64,000 nucleotides of DNA from Pseudofrankia coriaricola (GTDB lineage Bacteria > Actinomycetota > Actinomycetes > Frankiales > Frankiaceae), in NCBI RefSeq assembly GCF_001854805.1, contig NZ_MBLO01000280.1:1-64000 (forward strand), written 5' to 3'. Positions 9,031 to 17,775 of the stretch are shown piece after piece. Position numbers and translations under genes: made by a program. The number at the start of each line of letters is the position of its first letter. Positions within the stretch are counted from its first letter, which is position 1. The notes under the pieces were generated by a model. That model saw only the letters and a list, made by a program, of their open reading frames with translations. It was not told where the DNA came from and searched no databases.

Positions 9031-10060
9031 CCGGCGCCTCCGCCCGTAGCAACGACTCGTAGCCGGCGCCCATGCGCTCCTGGCTGAAACGCTCGCGCGC
9101 ATACTCCCTGCACGTGGCTCGGTCGAGGCCTGCCACGTCCAGCAGCGCCGCGTCGATGTCCTTCTCGTCGTCGACGACGAAGCCGGTCACCCCGTCGGCG
9201 ACGACCTCCTCCGCGGCTCCCCTACGCAGCGCCACCACGGGTGTCCCGCAGGCCATCGCCTCGACGGCCGCGAGCCCGAAGGGCTCGTTCCAGCGCGACG
9301 GGTGGACGAGCGCGAGTGCCCCGCTCAGGAACTCTCCCTTGTCCGCCGCGCTCACCTCCCCCACGAGCTCGACCCCGCCGCGCCGGACCAGCGGCTCGAC
9401 AACGGCCGCGAACCAGTCGCGGTTGCCCTTGTCGAGTTTCGCTCCGATGCGCAGCGGGATACCCACCCGCTGGGCCGCGCGGATGGCGATGTCGACGCCC
9501 TTGTCGGGCGAGAATCGGCCCAGGAACACCAGGTACTGGCCAGCCGAGCCGCTGAACGGCAGAGCGTCGACGTCCACGCCGTTGTACACGTTGCCGACGA
9601 AACGCAGCCGGGGCGCCAAGCGCTGCTGCGACCGACTGACCGAGATGTAACGCGCCGCCGGGTAGCTCGCGAAGATATCCCGATACAGCGGCGTGTCGAC
9701 GGGGTAGTGGATGGTGGTCAACGTCGGGATTCCCGGGGCCGCGTGGTCAAGGTAGCGCCAGGTGTGGCACAACACCGCGTCGGGTCGCTCGTCCGCGATG
9801 GCCGCTGCCGCCGCCCGCGCGGCGGTCGTCTTCGCCGCTCCGTAGGAGGCGCTGTCCCGGTCCTGGTGGGGAGCCCCGAGCGGAGCGGAGACCAGTTCCA
9901 CGAGGCGCCCCGCCGCGCGCGACCCGCCGCTGGCGAGCAGCACCACGTCGTGGCCACGCCGGGTCAGGTCCTCGTCCAGGAGATGGACGACCTGTTCGAC
10001 GCCGCCATAGGCGGCCGGCGGCACCGCCTCCTCGACCGGAGCGACCAGGGCGATCTTCAC
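9020..10060 (-). CDS. GT4 glycosyltransferase
   Basis: A 346-residue retaining GT-B glycosyltransferase. The N-terminus AYGGVEQVVHLLDEDL is the GGxxR/E-type acceptor-domain loop. LVFLGRFSPDKGVDIAIRA opens the donor domain, and EPFGLAAVEAMACGTPVV is the EX7E motif that contacts the sugar nucleotide. GTG 10060 overlaps the upstream glycosyltransferase stop by 4 nt. The longer open frame upstream is Arg-rich shadow sequence. It probably transfers glucose or mannose from a nucleotide sugar to a small acceptor; the donor and acceptor are not determinable here. Confidence 0.85.
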   Translation of the reverse strand: MKIALVAPVEEAVPPAAYGGVEQVVHLLDEDLTRRGHDVVLLASGGSRAAGRLVELVSAPLGAPHQDRDSASYGAAKTTAARAAAAAIADERPDAVLCHTWRYLDHAAPGIPTLTTIHYPVDTPLYRDIFASYPAARYISVSRSQQRLAPRLRFVGNVYNGVDVDALPFSGSAGQYLVFLGRFSPDKGVDIAIRAAQRVGIPLRIGAKLDKGNRDWFAAVVEPLVRRGGVELVGEVSAADKGEFLSGALALVHPSRWNEPFGLAAVEAMACGTPVVALRRGAAEEVVADGVTGFVVDDEKDIDAALLDVAGLDRATCREYARERFSQERMGAGYESLLRAEAPDAG

Positions 10061-11262
10061 CGGTCCGCCGCGGAGTCGGGAACGCCGGCGACGGCGCCGG
10101 CCTGGGTCACGACCCGCTGGTAGACAGCCGCCGTGCGGTCCGCGATCTGGTCCCAACGGTAGTGCCTGACGGCCCTGGCCCGGCCGGCCTCGGCGAGGTC
10201 GCGCCGCAGCCTCTCGTCGCCGAGGAGCCGGACGACGGTGCCCGCAAGGCCCGCCGGGTCGCGCGGCGTGACCAGGAGGCCGCACCTGCCGTGCGCGACC
10301 GTCTCCACCAGGCCGCCGACCGCCGACACGACGACGGGCACCCCGCAGGCCATCGCCTCCAGCGGCGCGATGCCAAACGGCTCATACCAGGGAACGGCGA
10401 CGAACACGTCGGCCGACCGCATGAGCGGCGCCACGTCGCGGTGGCGCACGGGTCCCCGGAAGTCGACACGGTCCGCGACGCCGAGTCGGTCGGCGAGCGC
10501 GCGCAGCACGGCAATGCCGGGATCCCTGTCCGACTCGCCGCCCGCCACGACCAGTTCGGCGTCCGGAACCAGCGCGAGCGCGCGCACCGCGTCGCCGACG
10601 CCCTTGCGCTCCACGAGCCGCGAAACCGTCAGCAGACGTGGCCGGCGGCGCGGCTCCGCCGGCCTGCCCGGCCGGAACAGCTCCGTGTCGACGCCGCACG
10701 GGATCACCCGGGTCAGCCTCGGCCGCGCGCCGAGGCCACTCAGCTCGCGCAGTTCGGCGCGGCTGGTCGCGACGACGGCCGCCACGTCGCCGGCGAGCCG
10801 CGCCTCCGCGTCGGCGCGTTCGCCGAGGCCCGGGCTGTTCGGCTGGAACCGCTGCTTGACGTTCGCGAGCGCGTGAAACGTCTGTACCACCGGGATGGCG
10901 AGCGGCCGAGCGGCGGCCGACGCGGCCAGCCCTGACATCCAGAAATGCGCGTGGACCACGTCAGGTGGCCTGGCGCGCCACCGGCTGGCGAGCCCCGCGG
11001 CGAAGGCCCGCATGTGCGGCAGGAGCTCGTCGCGGGGGACGTGCCGCGCTGGCCCTGCGTCGACGAACTCGACAACGCCGCCGCCGAGGGAAACGCGCGC
11101 GGGCCGTGCGGGCGCCGTCCGACGGGTGTAGACGGTGACTTCGGCGCCGAGCCGGGCAAGCCCACGGGCGAGGGCCGCGACGTGGATGTTCTGACCGCCG
11201 GCCTCGGGCGCGCCGGGCGACACCAGGGGGCTCCCGTGCTCGGATACGAGCGCCACACGCAT
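10057..11262 (-). CDS. GT4 glycosyltransferase, MshA/sucrose-synthase-like
   Basis: A 401-residue GT4 enzyme and first gene of a four-gene minus-strand operon. SPGAPEAGGQNIHVAALARG resembles the N-terminal loop of D-inositol-3-phosphate glycosyltransferase and sucrose-phosphate-type enzymes. RLVERKGVGDAVRAL and EPFGIAPLEAMACG form the donor site with the EX7E glutamates. ATG 11262 follows a GTG codon directly, so either may initiate. The acceptor may be inositol phosphate, glycerate or a sugar. MshA itself is usually elsewhere with other mycothiol genes, so I give no symbol. Confidence 0.85.
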   Translation of the reverse strand: MRVALVSEHGSPLVSPGAPEAGGQNIHVAALARGLARLGAEVTVYTRRTAPARPARVSLGGGVVEFVDAGPARHVPRDELLPHMRAFAAGLASRWRARPPDVVHAHFWMSGLAASAAARPLAIPVVQTFHALANVKQRFQPNSPGLGERADAEARLAGDVAAVVATSRAELRELSGLGARPRLTRVIPCGVDTELFRPGRPAEPRRRPRLLTVSRLVERKGVGDAVRALALVPDAELVVAGGESDRDPGIAVLRALADRLGVADRVDFRGPVRHRDVAPLMRSADVFVAVPWYEPFGIAPLEAMACGVPVVVSAVGGLVETVAHGRCGLLVTPRDPAGLAGTVVRLLGDERLRRDLAEAGRARAVRHYRWDQIADRTAAVYQRVVTQAGAVAGVPDSAADR

Positions 11263-11353
11263 CACCACGGACCCGCCGCGTCGCCGACCATGGACCCCAG
11301 TATTCCGGGCGGCACGAACGCCGCGCCCCGCGTCGGCGGATCGGCCCCGCAAG

Positions 11354-11842
11354 CTACCCGAAAGGGTCACGCGCGGGGCTCCGGTCCTCGTCGGCCTCGA
11401 GTACCGGGTAGTAGATCTGGTCGCAGCGCGACGCCGAACCCCGGCCATGAAGAGTAGCTCTTGGCACCATCTCCGGTCCGACCCCGCACGCCACCGATCT
11501 ACCGCTCCATATCACCGCGCAGGGCCGCGATGAACCAGGTCCAGGTAGGGCCGCGGCGGCGGTGGCGCCCAGCTCCCAGCAAGCCTCCCGGTCTTTGGCG
11601 TCCAGCGTGCCGATCACCGTGACGGGCTCACGCAGGCGCTTCCACTTCAGGCCGGCGGCGATCGTCTCGACGCCGCGGACCGCGCCAGTGGTGTCGGAGT
11701 TGCCGTGGACGTACAGGGCGTACGGCCGACCGACGCTCGCTTCCAAGCAGGGGTAGTACGCCTGGTCGAAGAAGTGCTTGAGCGTGCCGCTTGTGTAGCG
11801 GATGTTGGCCCGGGTGTCGACCGCCTCGTCGACCAGACAGAC
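11354..11842 (-). pseudogene. Flavodoxin-family fragment, 5'-truncated
   Basis: Minus-strand codons from 11842 downward give LKHFFDQAYYPCLEAS, YALYVHGNSDTTGAVRG and CWELGAT, the middle and end of a flavodoxin-like protein. The N-terminal FMN-phosphate loop is missing because the frame starts abruptly at the edge of the 316-bp repeat. After about 11560 the frame continues to 11354 as non-conserved sequence that includes DQIYYPVLEA, a second small match to its own DQAYYPCLEA. The area looks like stacked flavodoxin debris. Confidence 0.6.
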
Positions 11843-12158
11843 CCCCTTACACCGTGCCGGCGACCTCAGTGACCGGACCCGTCGCGCTGAGATCGCGTTC
11901 GGGAGTATCTGCCCGGGCCGACGCGGGCCGCCGACGCGGCCGTGCGCCGTCAGGTGCGATTCCCTGCTCGGAGAACGACCCGGCTGCCGGATGACGCTGC
12001 CCGGCTACCGGCGGGAGCGCGTCGCGAGCCCGTCGCCGTGTGACAGCGACGATGGTCAGCCGGCGAAGCCGAGGTCGCGCAGGGCCTCGCGGTAGGCGAC
12101 ACCAAGACCATCGAAGGCGCGGTGGACCTCGGTCGCGGCGAACACCCGGGCCGGGCGC
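11843..12158. repeat. 316-bp exact repeat, copy 2
   Basis: Identical to 5242-5557. Here the right edge is continuous with the intact Rieske gene, so this copy contains the native 3' end of that gene. The left edge at 11843 is again the point where a neighbouring gene, the flavodoxin-like one, is cut. The same left boundary next to two unrelated broken genes suggests a defined end to whatever moved. Confidence 0.92.
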
Positions 12159-13219
12159 TGCGACTCGACAATCGCCTTGTCGGGTGCCCAGATCAGATCC
12201 TCGACGGCCTGCAGGCCGATGCCGTCGACCGGCTCGTCGCCGTGGACGGCCGGGTCGAACGCACTCATCCAGAACAGCCGCAGCGTCGTCGCGGACGTCG
12301 GTGCGCTGACCGAGAACATCACTGAGCCGGGGCCGTTGGCGCCACCGAGCCAGACGGCGAACGGCAGCTCGATGCGGTACTGGAAGAACGTCTCGCCCAC
12401 CGGGCGACGACCGTCCGGGCCCGGTTCGGCGACCGGGTTGACGCTGGGGTAGCGGTAGTCGGCCTCGATCGTCCACGCGGTGCGCCGGACCGCGTACGGC
12501 TCGACCGCCAGCGCCTCCGCGTTGCCGAACGTGTCCGTGTGCAGGACCGAAAAGTGCCCGATGTCGCAGAAGTTCTCGACCTGGCGGGCGGCCTGGCCGT
12601 TCCAGTCCTGGACCGTGCCGACGTAGTGCGGCCAGCCCAGGTCCTCGATCTCCGGGAAACGTGGCCGCGGCCGCGCCTCGTCCTCCTCGTCGACGAGGCA
12701 GGCCCAGACGAGTCCGGCCGCCTCGGCGACGCGTACCGGCTGGGCGGCGATGATGTCCGGGATGCGCTGGCCGGGCTGCTGGGGGATGTCGACGCACCGG
12801 CCGGCGCCGTCGAACCCCCAGGAGTGGTAGGGGCAGCGCAGCCGGCCGTCGGCGTCGACCTCGCCGCCGGACAGCGGCACGCTCCGGTGCGGGCACTGGT
12901 CCACCAGCGCGGCCACGGCGCCCGCGCCGGCCGTGCTCGCCGTGCCGGGCTCGCCGGACGCGGCGGCCGGGCCGGACGCGGGCCGGCGCCACAGGACCAG
13001 CTCGACGCCGAGCAGCACGGCGTGCACGGGGGCCGCGCCGACGTCCGACGACCGGGCCACGGGGTGCCAGTACCGCGCCGACGCCGCGAGGAACGCCGCG
13101 TCGAGCGCCGCACCCTGGTCGGGGCGCTGGGTGGCAGCGGCGGCGGCGACGAGGGCGGCGGGGGCGGCGGAGTCGACGACGGTCACCACCGGACCGTAGG
13201 CCGGGGGCATTGCGGGCAT
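12056..13219 (-). CDS. Rieske [2Fe-2S] ring-hydroxylating oxygenase
   Basis: A 387-residue Rieske non-haem iron oxygenase. The Rieske cluster ligands are C109/H111 in QCPHRS and C129/H132 in RCPYHSW. The mononuclear iron site is ENFCDIGHFSVLH, with H222, H227 and upstream D219 in the usual DxxHx4H spacing. The length suits a single-component or terminal oxygenase rather than a reductase fusion. ATG 13219 and ATG 13210 are both possible starts. It is divergent from a SigJ-like sigma factor gene 102 bp away. Its last 102 bp lie within the 316-bp repeat, and a diverged fragment lies at 1047-1564. Substrate unknown, likely an aromatic or polycyclic compound. Confidence 0.87.
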   Translation of the reverse strand: MPAMPPAYGPVVTVVDSAAPAALVAAAAATQRPDQGAALDAAFLAASARYWHPVARSSDVGAAPVHAVLLGVELVLWRRPASGPAAASGEPGTASTAGAGAVAALVDQCPHRSVPLSGGEVDADGRLRCPYHSWGFDGAGRCVDIPQQPGQRIPDIIAAQPVRVAEAAGLVWACLVDEEDEARPRPRFPEIEDLGWPHYVGTVQDWNGQAARQVENFCDIGHFSVLHTDTFGNAEALAVEPYAVRRTAWTIEADYRYPSVNPVAEPGPDGRRPVGETFFQYRIELPFAVWLGGANGPGSVMFSVSAPTSATTLRLFWMSAFDPAVHGDEPVDGIGLQAVEDLIWAPDKAIVESQRPARVFAATEVHRAFDGLGVAYREALRDLGFAG

Positions 13220-13321
13220 GTTGCCTGCGCGCAAGCGAACGGGCGCCCGCGGACCGGGCCGTTCGGCCCGGCGGTGACCGCCCCCCACGGTTTTGTCGGA
13301 CCCGGGGTGCATCATCGGGCT

Positions 13322-14473
13322 ATGACGCAGGGCACCTCTGGACCTACCGGCACACAGGTTGCCGGCACAGAGCCTGTCGGCACGCTCGTGGCCGGCACGC
13401 CGGTGGGGAGCCGCGCGGAGCTCGAGGAGCGGATGGCCGGCCACCGCGGCGAGCTCACCGGCTACTGCTACCGGATGCTCGGCTCCCCGTTCGAGGCGGA
13501 GGACGCCGTGCAGGAGACGATGATCCGGGCCTGGCGCAGCCTGGACCGGTTCGAGGGTCGCGCGTCGCTGCGGACCTGGCTGTACCGGATCGCGACCAAC
13601 GTCTGCTCGGACCATGCCGCCGGCAGGGCACGGCGGGCCCGGCCGATCGACCTCACCGGTCCGTCGGGCCCGGCGGACGCGCTGCCCGCGCCGCTGCCCG
13701 AGGCGACCTGGATCGTGCCGGCGCCCGACGCGGCGGTGTTCTCCGGTGGTGCGGTTGGCGCCGGCGGCCCGGCCGACCCGGCGGAGCTGGCCGTCGCGCG
13801 CGAGTCGGTGCGGCTCGCGCTCGTCGTCGCGCTGCAGCGGCTCGCGCCGCGCCAGCGGGCCGTGCTGATCCTGCGCGAGGTGCTCGGCTGGTCGGCGGCG
13901 GAGACCGCGGAGCTGCTCGACACCACCGTCGCCTCGGTCAACAGCGCCCTGCAGCGAGCCCGCGCCACCCTCGCGGCCTCGCCCGCCGCCGAGACCGACC
14001 AACTGCGCCCCTCGGACGAGGAGCAGCGTTCGCTGCTGGCCCGCTATGTCGCCGCGTTCGAGAGCTATGACATGGACGCGCTCACCGCGCTGCTGCACGA
14101 GGACGCGACGATGACCATGCCGCCGCTGGAGCTCTGGCTGCGCGGGCCGGTCGACATCGCCGAGTTCATGCTCGGGACGGGCTCCGTCTGTCGGGACTCC
14201 CGGCTGGTGCCGACCGTCGCGAACGGGAGCCCCGCCTTCGGCCAGTACCACCTGCTGCCGCCGGGCGAGGCCGAGCAGCACGCGGCGGTTCACGCGGCGG
14301 TCACTGGGGCGGAGGTCTCCCCAGTGCCGGACGGCATGGGCGAGGGCAGCTACGTCCCGTGGTCGCTGATCGTGCTCGAGCTCTCAGAAGGAAAGATCGT
14401 CGGGGTCAACCACTTCCTGGACACCGACCGGCTGTTCCCGCTGTTCGGCCTCCCGCCCTTCCTGGAGGGCTGA
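13322..14473 (+). CDS. SigJ-like ECF sigma factor with SnoaL-type tail
   Basis: A 383-residue ECF41/SigJ-type sigma factor. Region 2 is GYCYRMLGSPFEAEDAVQET followed by RAWRSL; region 4 is AVLILREVLGWSAAETAELL with VNSALQRARA. A C-terminal NTF2/SnoaL-like domain (YVAAFESYDMDALTALLHED onward) replaces a separate anti-sigma factor. The first 30 residues are a loose GT-V-AGT repeat. It lies opposite the Rieske oxygenase; ECF41 factors are commonly next to oxidoreductase genes they control, so regulation of that gene is plausible. The 3' end overlaps the convergent STAS gene by 90 bp. Confidence 0.87.
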   Translation: MTQGTSGPTGTQVAGTEPVGTLVAGTPVGSRAELEERMAGHRGELTGYCYRMLGSPFEAEDAVQETMIRAWRSLDRFEGRASLRTWLYRIATNVCSDHAAGRARRARPIDLTGPSGPADALPAPLPEATWIVPAPDAAVFSGGAVGAGGPADPAELAVARESVRLALVVALQRLAPRQRAVLILREVLGWSAAETAELLDTTVASVNSALQRARATLAASPAAETDQLRPSDEEQRSLLARYVAAFESYDMDALTALLHEDATMTMPPLELWLRGPVDIAEFMLGTGSVCRDSRLVPTVANGSPAFGQYHLLPPGEAEQHAAVHAAVTGAEVSPVPDGMGEGSYVPWSLIVLELSEGKIVGVNHFLDTDRLFPLFGLPPFLEG

Positions 14474-14863
14474 GCCGGCGGCGACGGGCCCGGCTGGCGC
14501 GCCGTCCGCGTCCAGCACGCCGGCCAGGCCCGTCAGCTCCAGCACGAGCGCCAGCCTCGGCTGGACCCCGTCCAGCTGGAAACCGCGGCCCAGCCGGCGG
14601 GCGGTGAGCCGCAGCCGCGCGAGGACGTTGACGGTCGCCAGCGTCGGGGTGCGCACGGCGGTGACGTCGCAGACCACCGTCCGCGCCCACGGGGCGGCGA
14701 CCAGGGCCGCGCTGAGGGACTTGCAGAGTTCCCCGGTGGCGCGCCGGTCCGCGGCGGGGTCGAACCGCCACCGGAGCTCGTCCGCCGGGGGAGCGGCGGT
14801 GGCCGCCGGCCGGGGTGTTCCCGCCGGCTGGGCCCCGCCCGCCAGTTCCTCGCACGTGCCCAC
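14384..14863 (-). CDS. STAS-domain protein
   Basis: A 159-residue protein with a STAS-like fold, the type found in anti-sigma-factor antagonists. The recognisable core is VVCDVTAVRTPTLATVNVLA, then LRLTARRLGRGFQL and LALVLELTGLAGVL. The usual phosphorylatable Ser position appears as RTPTLATVN, so a Thr may substitute or the protein may not be a phospho-switch. GTG 14863 has GGAGG about 8 nt upstream. It overlaps the 3' end of the sigma factor gene convergently, so a regulatory link is possible but unproven. Confidence 0.7.
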   Translation of the reverse strand: MGTCEELAGGAQPAGTPRPAATAAPPADELRWRFDPAADRRATGELCKSLSAALVAAPWARTVVCDVTAVRTPTLATVNVLARLRLTARRLGRGFQLDGVQPRLALVLELTGLAGVLDADGAPAGPVAAGSALQEGREAEQREQPVGVQEVVDPDDLSF

Positions 14864-15081
14864 GCATCGGCCTCCGGATCCCTGGGACACCGACAGTCGC
14901 GGCGGCCTGACGTACTGACTGCCCGGCGGGCCGCGACTCATCGCGGCCGTCTCCCGAGACCGCGGTGGCCGCCCGGGAGACCGCCCGAGCGGGCCGGCCG
15001 AGTGGGCCGGCCGGACGGCGGGTGGCCCGGGGTTGGTCAACCGGCGGCGGACGGGGAAGGCTCCGAGGAGGCAACAGTGAA

Positions 15082-15411
15082 GTGGCAGCGACGAAGGCGG
15101 TGAGCGCGATGACCGTGACGAAGACCAAGACCTGGACCGTGGACGTACAGCTGATCGAGGACGAGGGCAGGACCCGGGCCGAGGCCCGGCTGCACGGAAA
15201 CGACGCGGTACAGCTGGGCAAGCTCGGGACCGGCGAGGAGATACGTGCCGTAGGCCTGGCCCGTTGCCACCCGCACGACGCCGACGTGCCGACGATCGGC
15301 GACGAGGTCGCGGCCTCGCGGGCCCTGTCGGACCTAGCGCACCAGCTGCTCGACACCGCGGCCCGCAACATCGAGTCCCGCACCGGCAAGCGGGCGATCG
15401 TCCAGCCCTAG
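15082..15411 (+). CDS. DUF1876 domain protein
   Basis: A small protein of 100-109 residues with the actinobacterial DUF1876 pattern: KTWTVDVQLIEDEGRTRAEA near the start, and IGDEVAASRALSDLAHQLLD in the C-terminal half. The family has a dsRBD-like fold; its role is unknown. GTG 15082 is 10 nt after GAGGAGG. ATG 15109 begins at the conserved MTVTKTKTW but lacks its own binding site. Monocistronic. Confidence 0.82.
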   Translation: MAATKAVSAMTVTKTKTWTVDVQLIEDEGRTRAEARLHGNDAVQLGKLGTGEEIRAVGLARCHPHDADVPTIGDEVAASRALSDLAHQLLDTAARNIESRTGKRAIVQP

Positions 15412-15637
15412 AAACCAACGCCATGGAGTTCTCACAATGCGGCAGCGACCGACGTGAGAGCCGCGCCCTGGTAGCCGACCAGCCAGATCGCCGCTTCGAC
15501 GCGTATTGGGCCAGGCTCGTGGTTGTCTCCGCGCCGCGGAGACAATCCGGGCCTTCCCGGTCATGACCACGTGCCGGCCCCAATACCGGGCTATCTCCTG
15601 CCCGGCATCTGACGTGTCCGGCGAGACCGGGCCTAAG

Positions 15638-16216
15638 TCAGGTGCGGACGGGCAGTCCCACGCGGTCGGGGACGACGCGGTCAATGCCGTCGAGGAGGCG
15701 CTCCGCGGGTTCCGGCCACCAGCGGCCGGCGGGCAGGGCCACGAGGGCACGGCGTAGCTCGCGGGCGTCCGAGCGGACCGGTACCACCCGCGCCGGCGCG
15801 GCGGCGGCGAGCACACCGAGGTACCAGTGCCTTCGGGTCGGCGGCCAGCCGTCCGGATCGAGCAGCACCAGGCTGTCGGGCATATCGACCTCGCCGCGGC
15901 GGAACCGGGCGACGGCCGCGCTCACGGCGACCTCCAGGTCGCCCACCTGGCCGGCCTCGTCGTAGCGGGCGACCCAGGCGGCGGCGACCTCGGCGAGCGG
16001 GTCCGCGTCGTGCACCACGTAGGGCGTGGCGACGGCGCGGCACTCCTGCCAGGCCGCCGCGGCCCGCGCGCCGGGCGGCAGCGTGTCGTCAGGGAGCACG
16101 ACGGTCACGTTCGTGGCGCTGGCCAGCGGGGCCACGACCGAGCGGGTGATCTTGTCCGGCGCGGCCGCCGGGTCCGGCCCGACGACGCAGACCACAGTCG
16201 AGGAAAGCCGATGCAC
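15638..16216 (-). CDS. Hypothetical protein
   Basis: A 192-residue protein without a recognised domain. It opens MHRLSSTVVCVVGPDPAAAP with several hydrophobic beta-like stretches (TNVTVVLPDD, DSLVLLDPDG, ARVVPVRSDA), suggesting an alpha/beta fold. There is no signal peptide. It lies 27 bp downstream of the oxidoreductase at 16244 on the same strand, so the two are probably co-transcribed. Codon use is typical of the neighbourhood, which supports it being real. Confidence 0.6.
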   Translation of the reverse strand: MHRLSSTVVCVVGPDPAAAPDKITRSVVAPLASATNVTVVLPDDTLPPGARAAAAWQECRAVATPYVVHDADPLAEVAAAWVARYDEAGQVGDLEVAVSAAVARFRRGEVDMPDSLVLLDPDGWPPTRRHWYLGVLAAAAPARVVPVRSDARELRRALVALPAGRWWPEPAERLLDGIDRVVPDRVGLPVRT

Positions 16217-16243
16217 ACCGCGACGCTACGCCGCGGCGGCGCC

Positions 16244-17374
16244 TCAACGGGAGGTCTGTCCGCTGACCTGGCCAGATCGCGCGCGGGTCGCGATGTTCCG
16301 GCCCGCGATGTTCCGGCCGGCGACGAGCGACACGTCCGCCGCGCCGAGCAGCCCGGGTCCCGCCGCGCAGACGGTGGGGATCGCGTTGACGGCGCGTATC
16401 GCGGTCGCGGTCAGGCCGTTGTCGGACTCCGGCGGGTCGAAGACGAGCTCGCACCGCATGGTGGGACTGCCGATGATCTCCACGCGGTAGGTGAGGGTGT
16501 CGCCGGCGGTGCCGTGCGGCCATTGCGGCGCGACGTCGTCGGCCATGCGGTTGACGTGCTCAAGGACGACGAGGGGCCGGCCGTCGAGCATTCCGCGCAC
16601 CTCGAACCGGACCCCGGCCGTGCTGCCGGCCGGCAACGTGCCTATCGCCGTGTCCAGGTCGCGGTCGAGCACGGCGCGTTCGTAGTCGGTCTCGATCGCG
16701 TCGAGCCGCACCTGGAGCACGTCGGCGATCGCGTCGACCACGCCCCGCCAGGCGCCGGTGAGGATCGCCGGGTCGGCCAGGAAGCAGCCGAAGTCCGTCG
16801 CCTCGCCGAACCCGAACGCGTACCGCATGGTGTCGGCGGCCGGGTAGTCGGAGTAGTCCGCGATCTCCTGGATCCTGATCGACCTGATCTCATCGCAGGC
16901 CGTCAGCAGGGCCATCGGCAGAATGTCGCTGGCGAAGCCGGGCTCGATGCCGGTCGCGAAGAACGACGCCCCGCCGGTCGTCGCGGCGGCGGCCAGCGGG
17001 TCCCGCAGGGCAGGCTCGGCGGTAGGCGGATGCGTGAGCCCGGCGAAGGACGTGGTCACCACGTTCGTACCGGCCGAGAGGAAGGGCGCCACGTCGGCGA
17101 TACCGGCGCCGTCACGCGCCACCGGGCCGAAGTAGGCGAGACAGTCCGCGCCCGACGCGGCGAGGGCGGCCGCGTCATCGGTGGCGGTCACGCCGGTGGT
17201 TCCCGGCAGGCCGCACAGCGCGGCGGCGTCCTGACCGACCTTGTCCGCTGAGTGGACGTAGAGGCCCACCAGTTCCAGGCCGGGATGGTTGATGATGCCC
17301 CGAAGACCGAGGCGCCCGGTCGGACCGGTGCCCCAGTGCACGACCCTGATCGTCACGTATCGCAACTTCCGCAT
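16244..17374 (-). CDS. NAD(P)H-dependent amine-dehydrogenase-family oxidoreductase
   Basis: A 376-residue protein with an N-terminal Rossmann loop VVHWGTGPTGRLGLRGI like dihydrodipicolinate reductase and 2,4-diaminopentanoate dehydrogenase. The family is large in actinomycetes and mostly uncharacterised. ATG 17374 and GTG 17356 (VTIRVVHWGTG) are both plausible; the ATG at 17392 falls within an AT-rich palindrome-like promoter region. The C-terminus ends with a short duplicated GRNIA-GRNIA tail from a 15-bp direct repeat. Likely an oxidoreductase on an amino or keto substrate. Confidence 0.75.
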   Translation of the reverse strand: MRKLRYVTIRVVHWGTGPTGRLGLRGIINHPGLELVGLYVHSADKVGQDAAALCGLPGTTGVTATDDAAALAASGADCLAYFGPVARDGAGIADVAPFLSAGTNVVTTSFAGLTHPPTAEPALRDPLAAAATTGGASFFATGIEPGFASDILPMALLTACDEIRSIRIQEIADYSDYPAADTMRYAFGFGEATDFGCFLADPAILTGAWRGVVDAIADVLQVRLDAIETDYERAVLDRDLDTAIGTLPAGSTAGVRFEVRGMLDGRPLVVLEHVNRMADDVAPQWPHGTAGDTLTYRVEIIGSPTMRCELVFDPPESDNGLTATAIRAVNAIPTVCAAGPGLLGAADVSLVAGRNIAGRNIATRARSGQVSGQTSR

Positions 17375-17401
17375 AACTTCTGCATATTGCATATATTATG
17401 C
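17371..17401. promoter_or_regulatory. AT-rich repeat/palindrome upstream of oxidoreductase
   Basis: In otherwise GC-rich DNA this 31-bp island has GCATAA at 17371-17376 and its complement TTATGC at 17396-17401, with a tandem TGCATAT-TGCATAT at 17381-17394 between them. It overlaps the likely start region of the minus-strand oxidoreductase. A promoter/operator is the simplest reading. Confidence 0.5.
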
Positions 17402-17492
17402 GCCTCCGGGGGGAGGGGCAACGGGCGGGGACGCGAGGTCGTCCTTCGGCCGCACCCCTCCGGATGGCGCCGGTCCGGCGGCGCCGACAATG

Positions 17493-17526
17493 CCACCAGA
17501 TCATGGCCCGGCCCATGATCTGGTGG
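17493..17526. promoter_or_regulatory. 14-bp perfect inverted repeat
   Basis: CCACCAGATCATGG at 17493-17506 and its exact complement at 17513-17526 flank a 6-base loop. It is in the 400-bp region between the divergent oxidoreductase and DUF899 genes. There is no T-run after either arm, so it looks more like an operator or element end than an intrinsic terminator. The rest of this intergenic stretch shows nothing definite. Confidence 0.55.
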
Positions 17527-17775
17527 GATACCCGGGGTCTGGTGTGGACACACGCCGTACTGGCCGGTAGCTCCGTCCCACAGGTCACACATGGTTTCCG
17601 GCTGTCTGTGTGCCCACATGCTGCAGAAGTCGGGTAGCACTTTTCAGGCCGAGTTTCTCCTAGTCCAGAGGCACTTTCGCTCGTCTAGCGCCCCGACACG
17701 CCGCGAGCCTCATGAAGAGTCAGGATTAGGGTTGTGGTCGTTCATGAACCGCTCGACTGATAAGAGGAGACAGTC

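Noticed and set aside
12056-14293. 745-codon frame merging the Rieske gene with upstream sequence
   Set aside because: The N-terminal 350 codons are the antisense of the sigma factor gene; the real start is at 13219 or 13210.
15264-15566. Long frames overlapping the DUF1876 gene
   Set aside because: Arg/Pro-rich shadow translation with no conserved motif; DUF1876 in the other frame has clear signatures.
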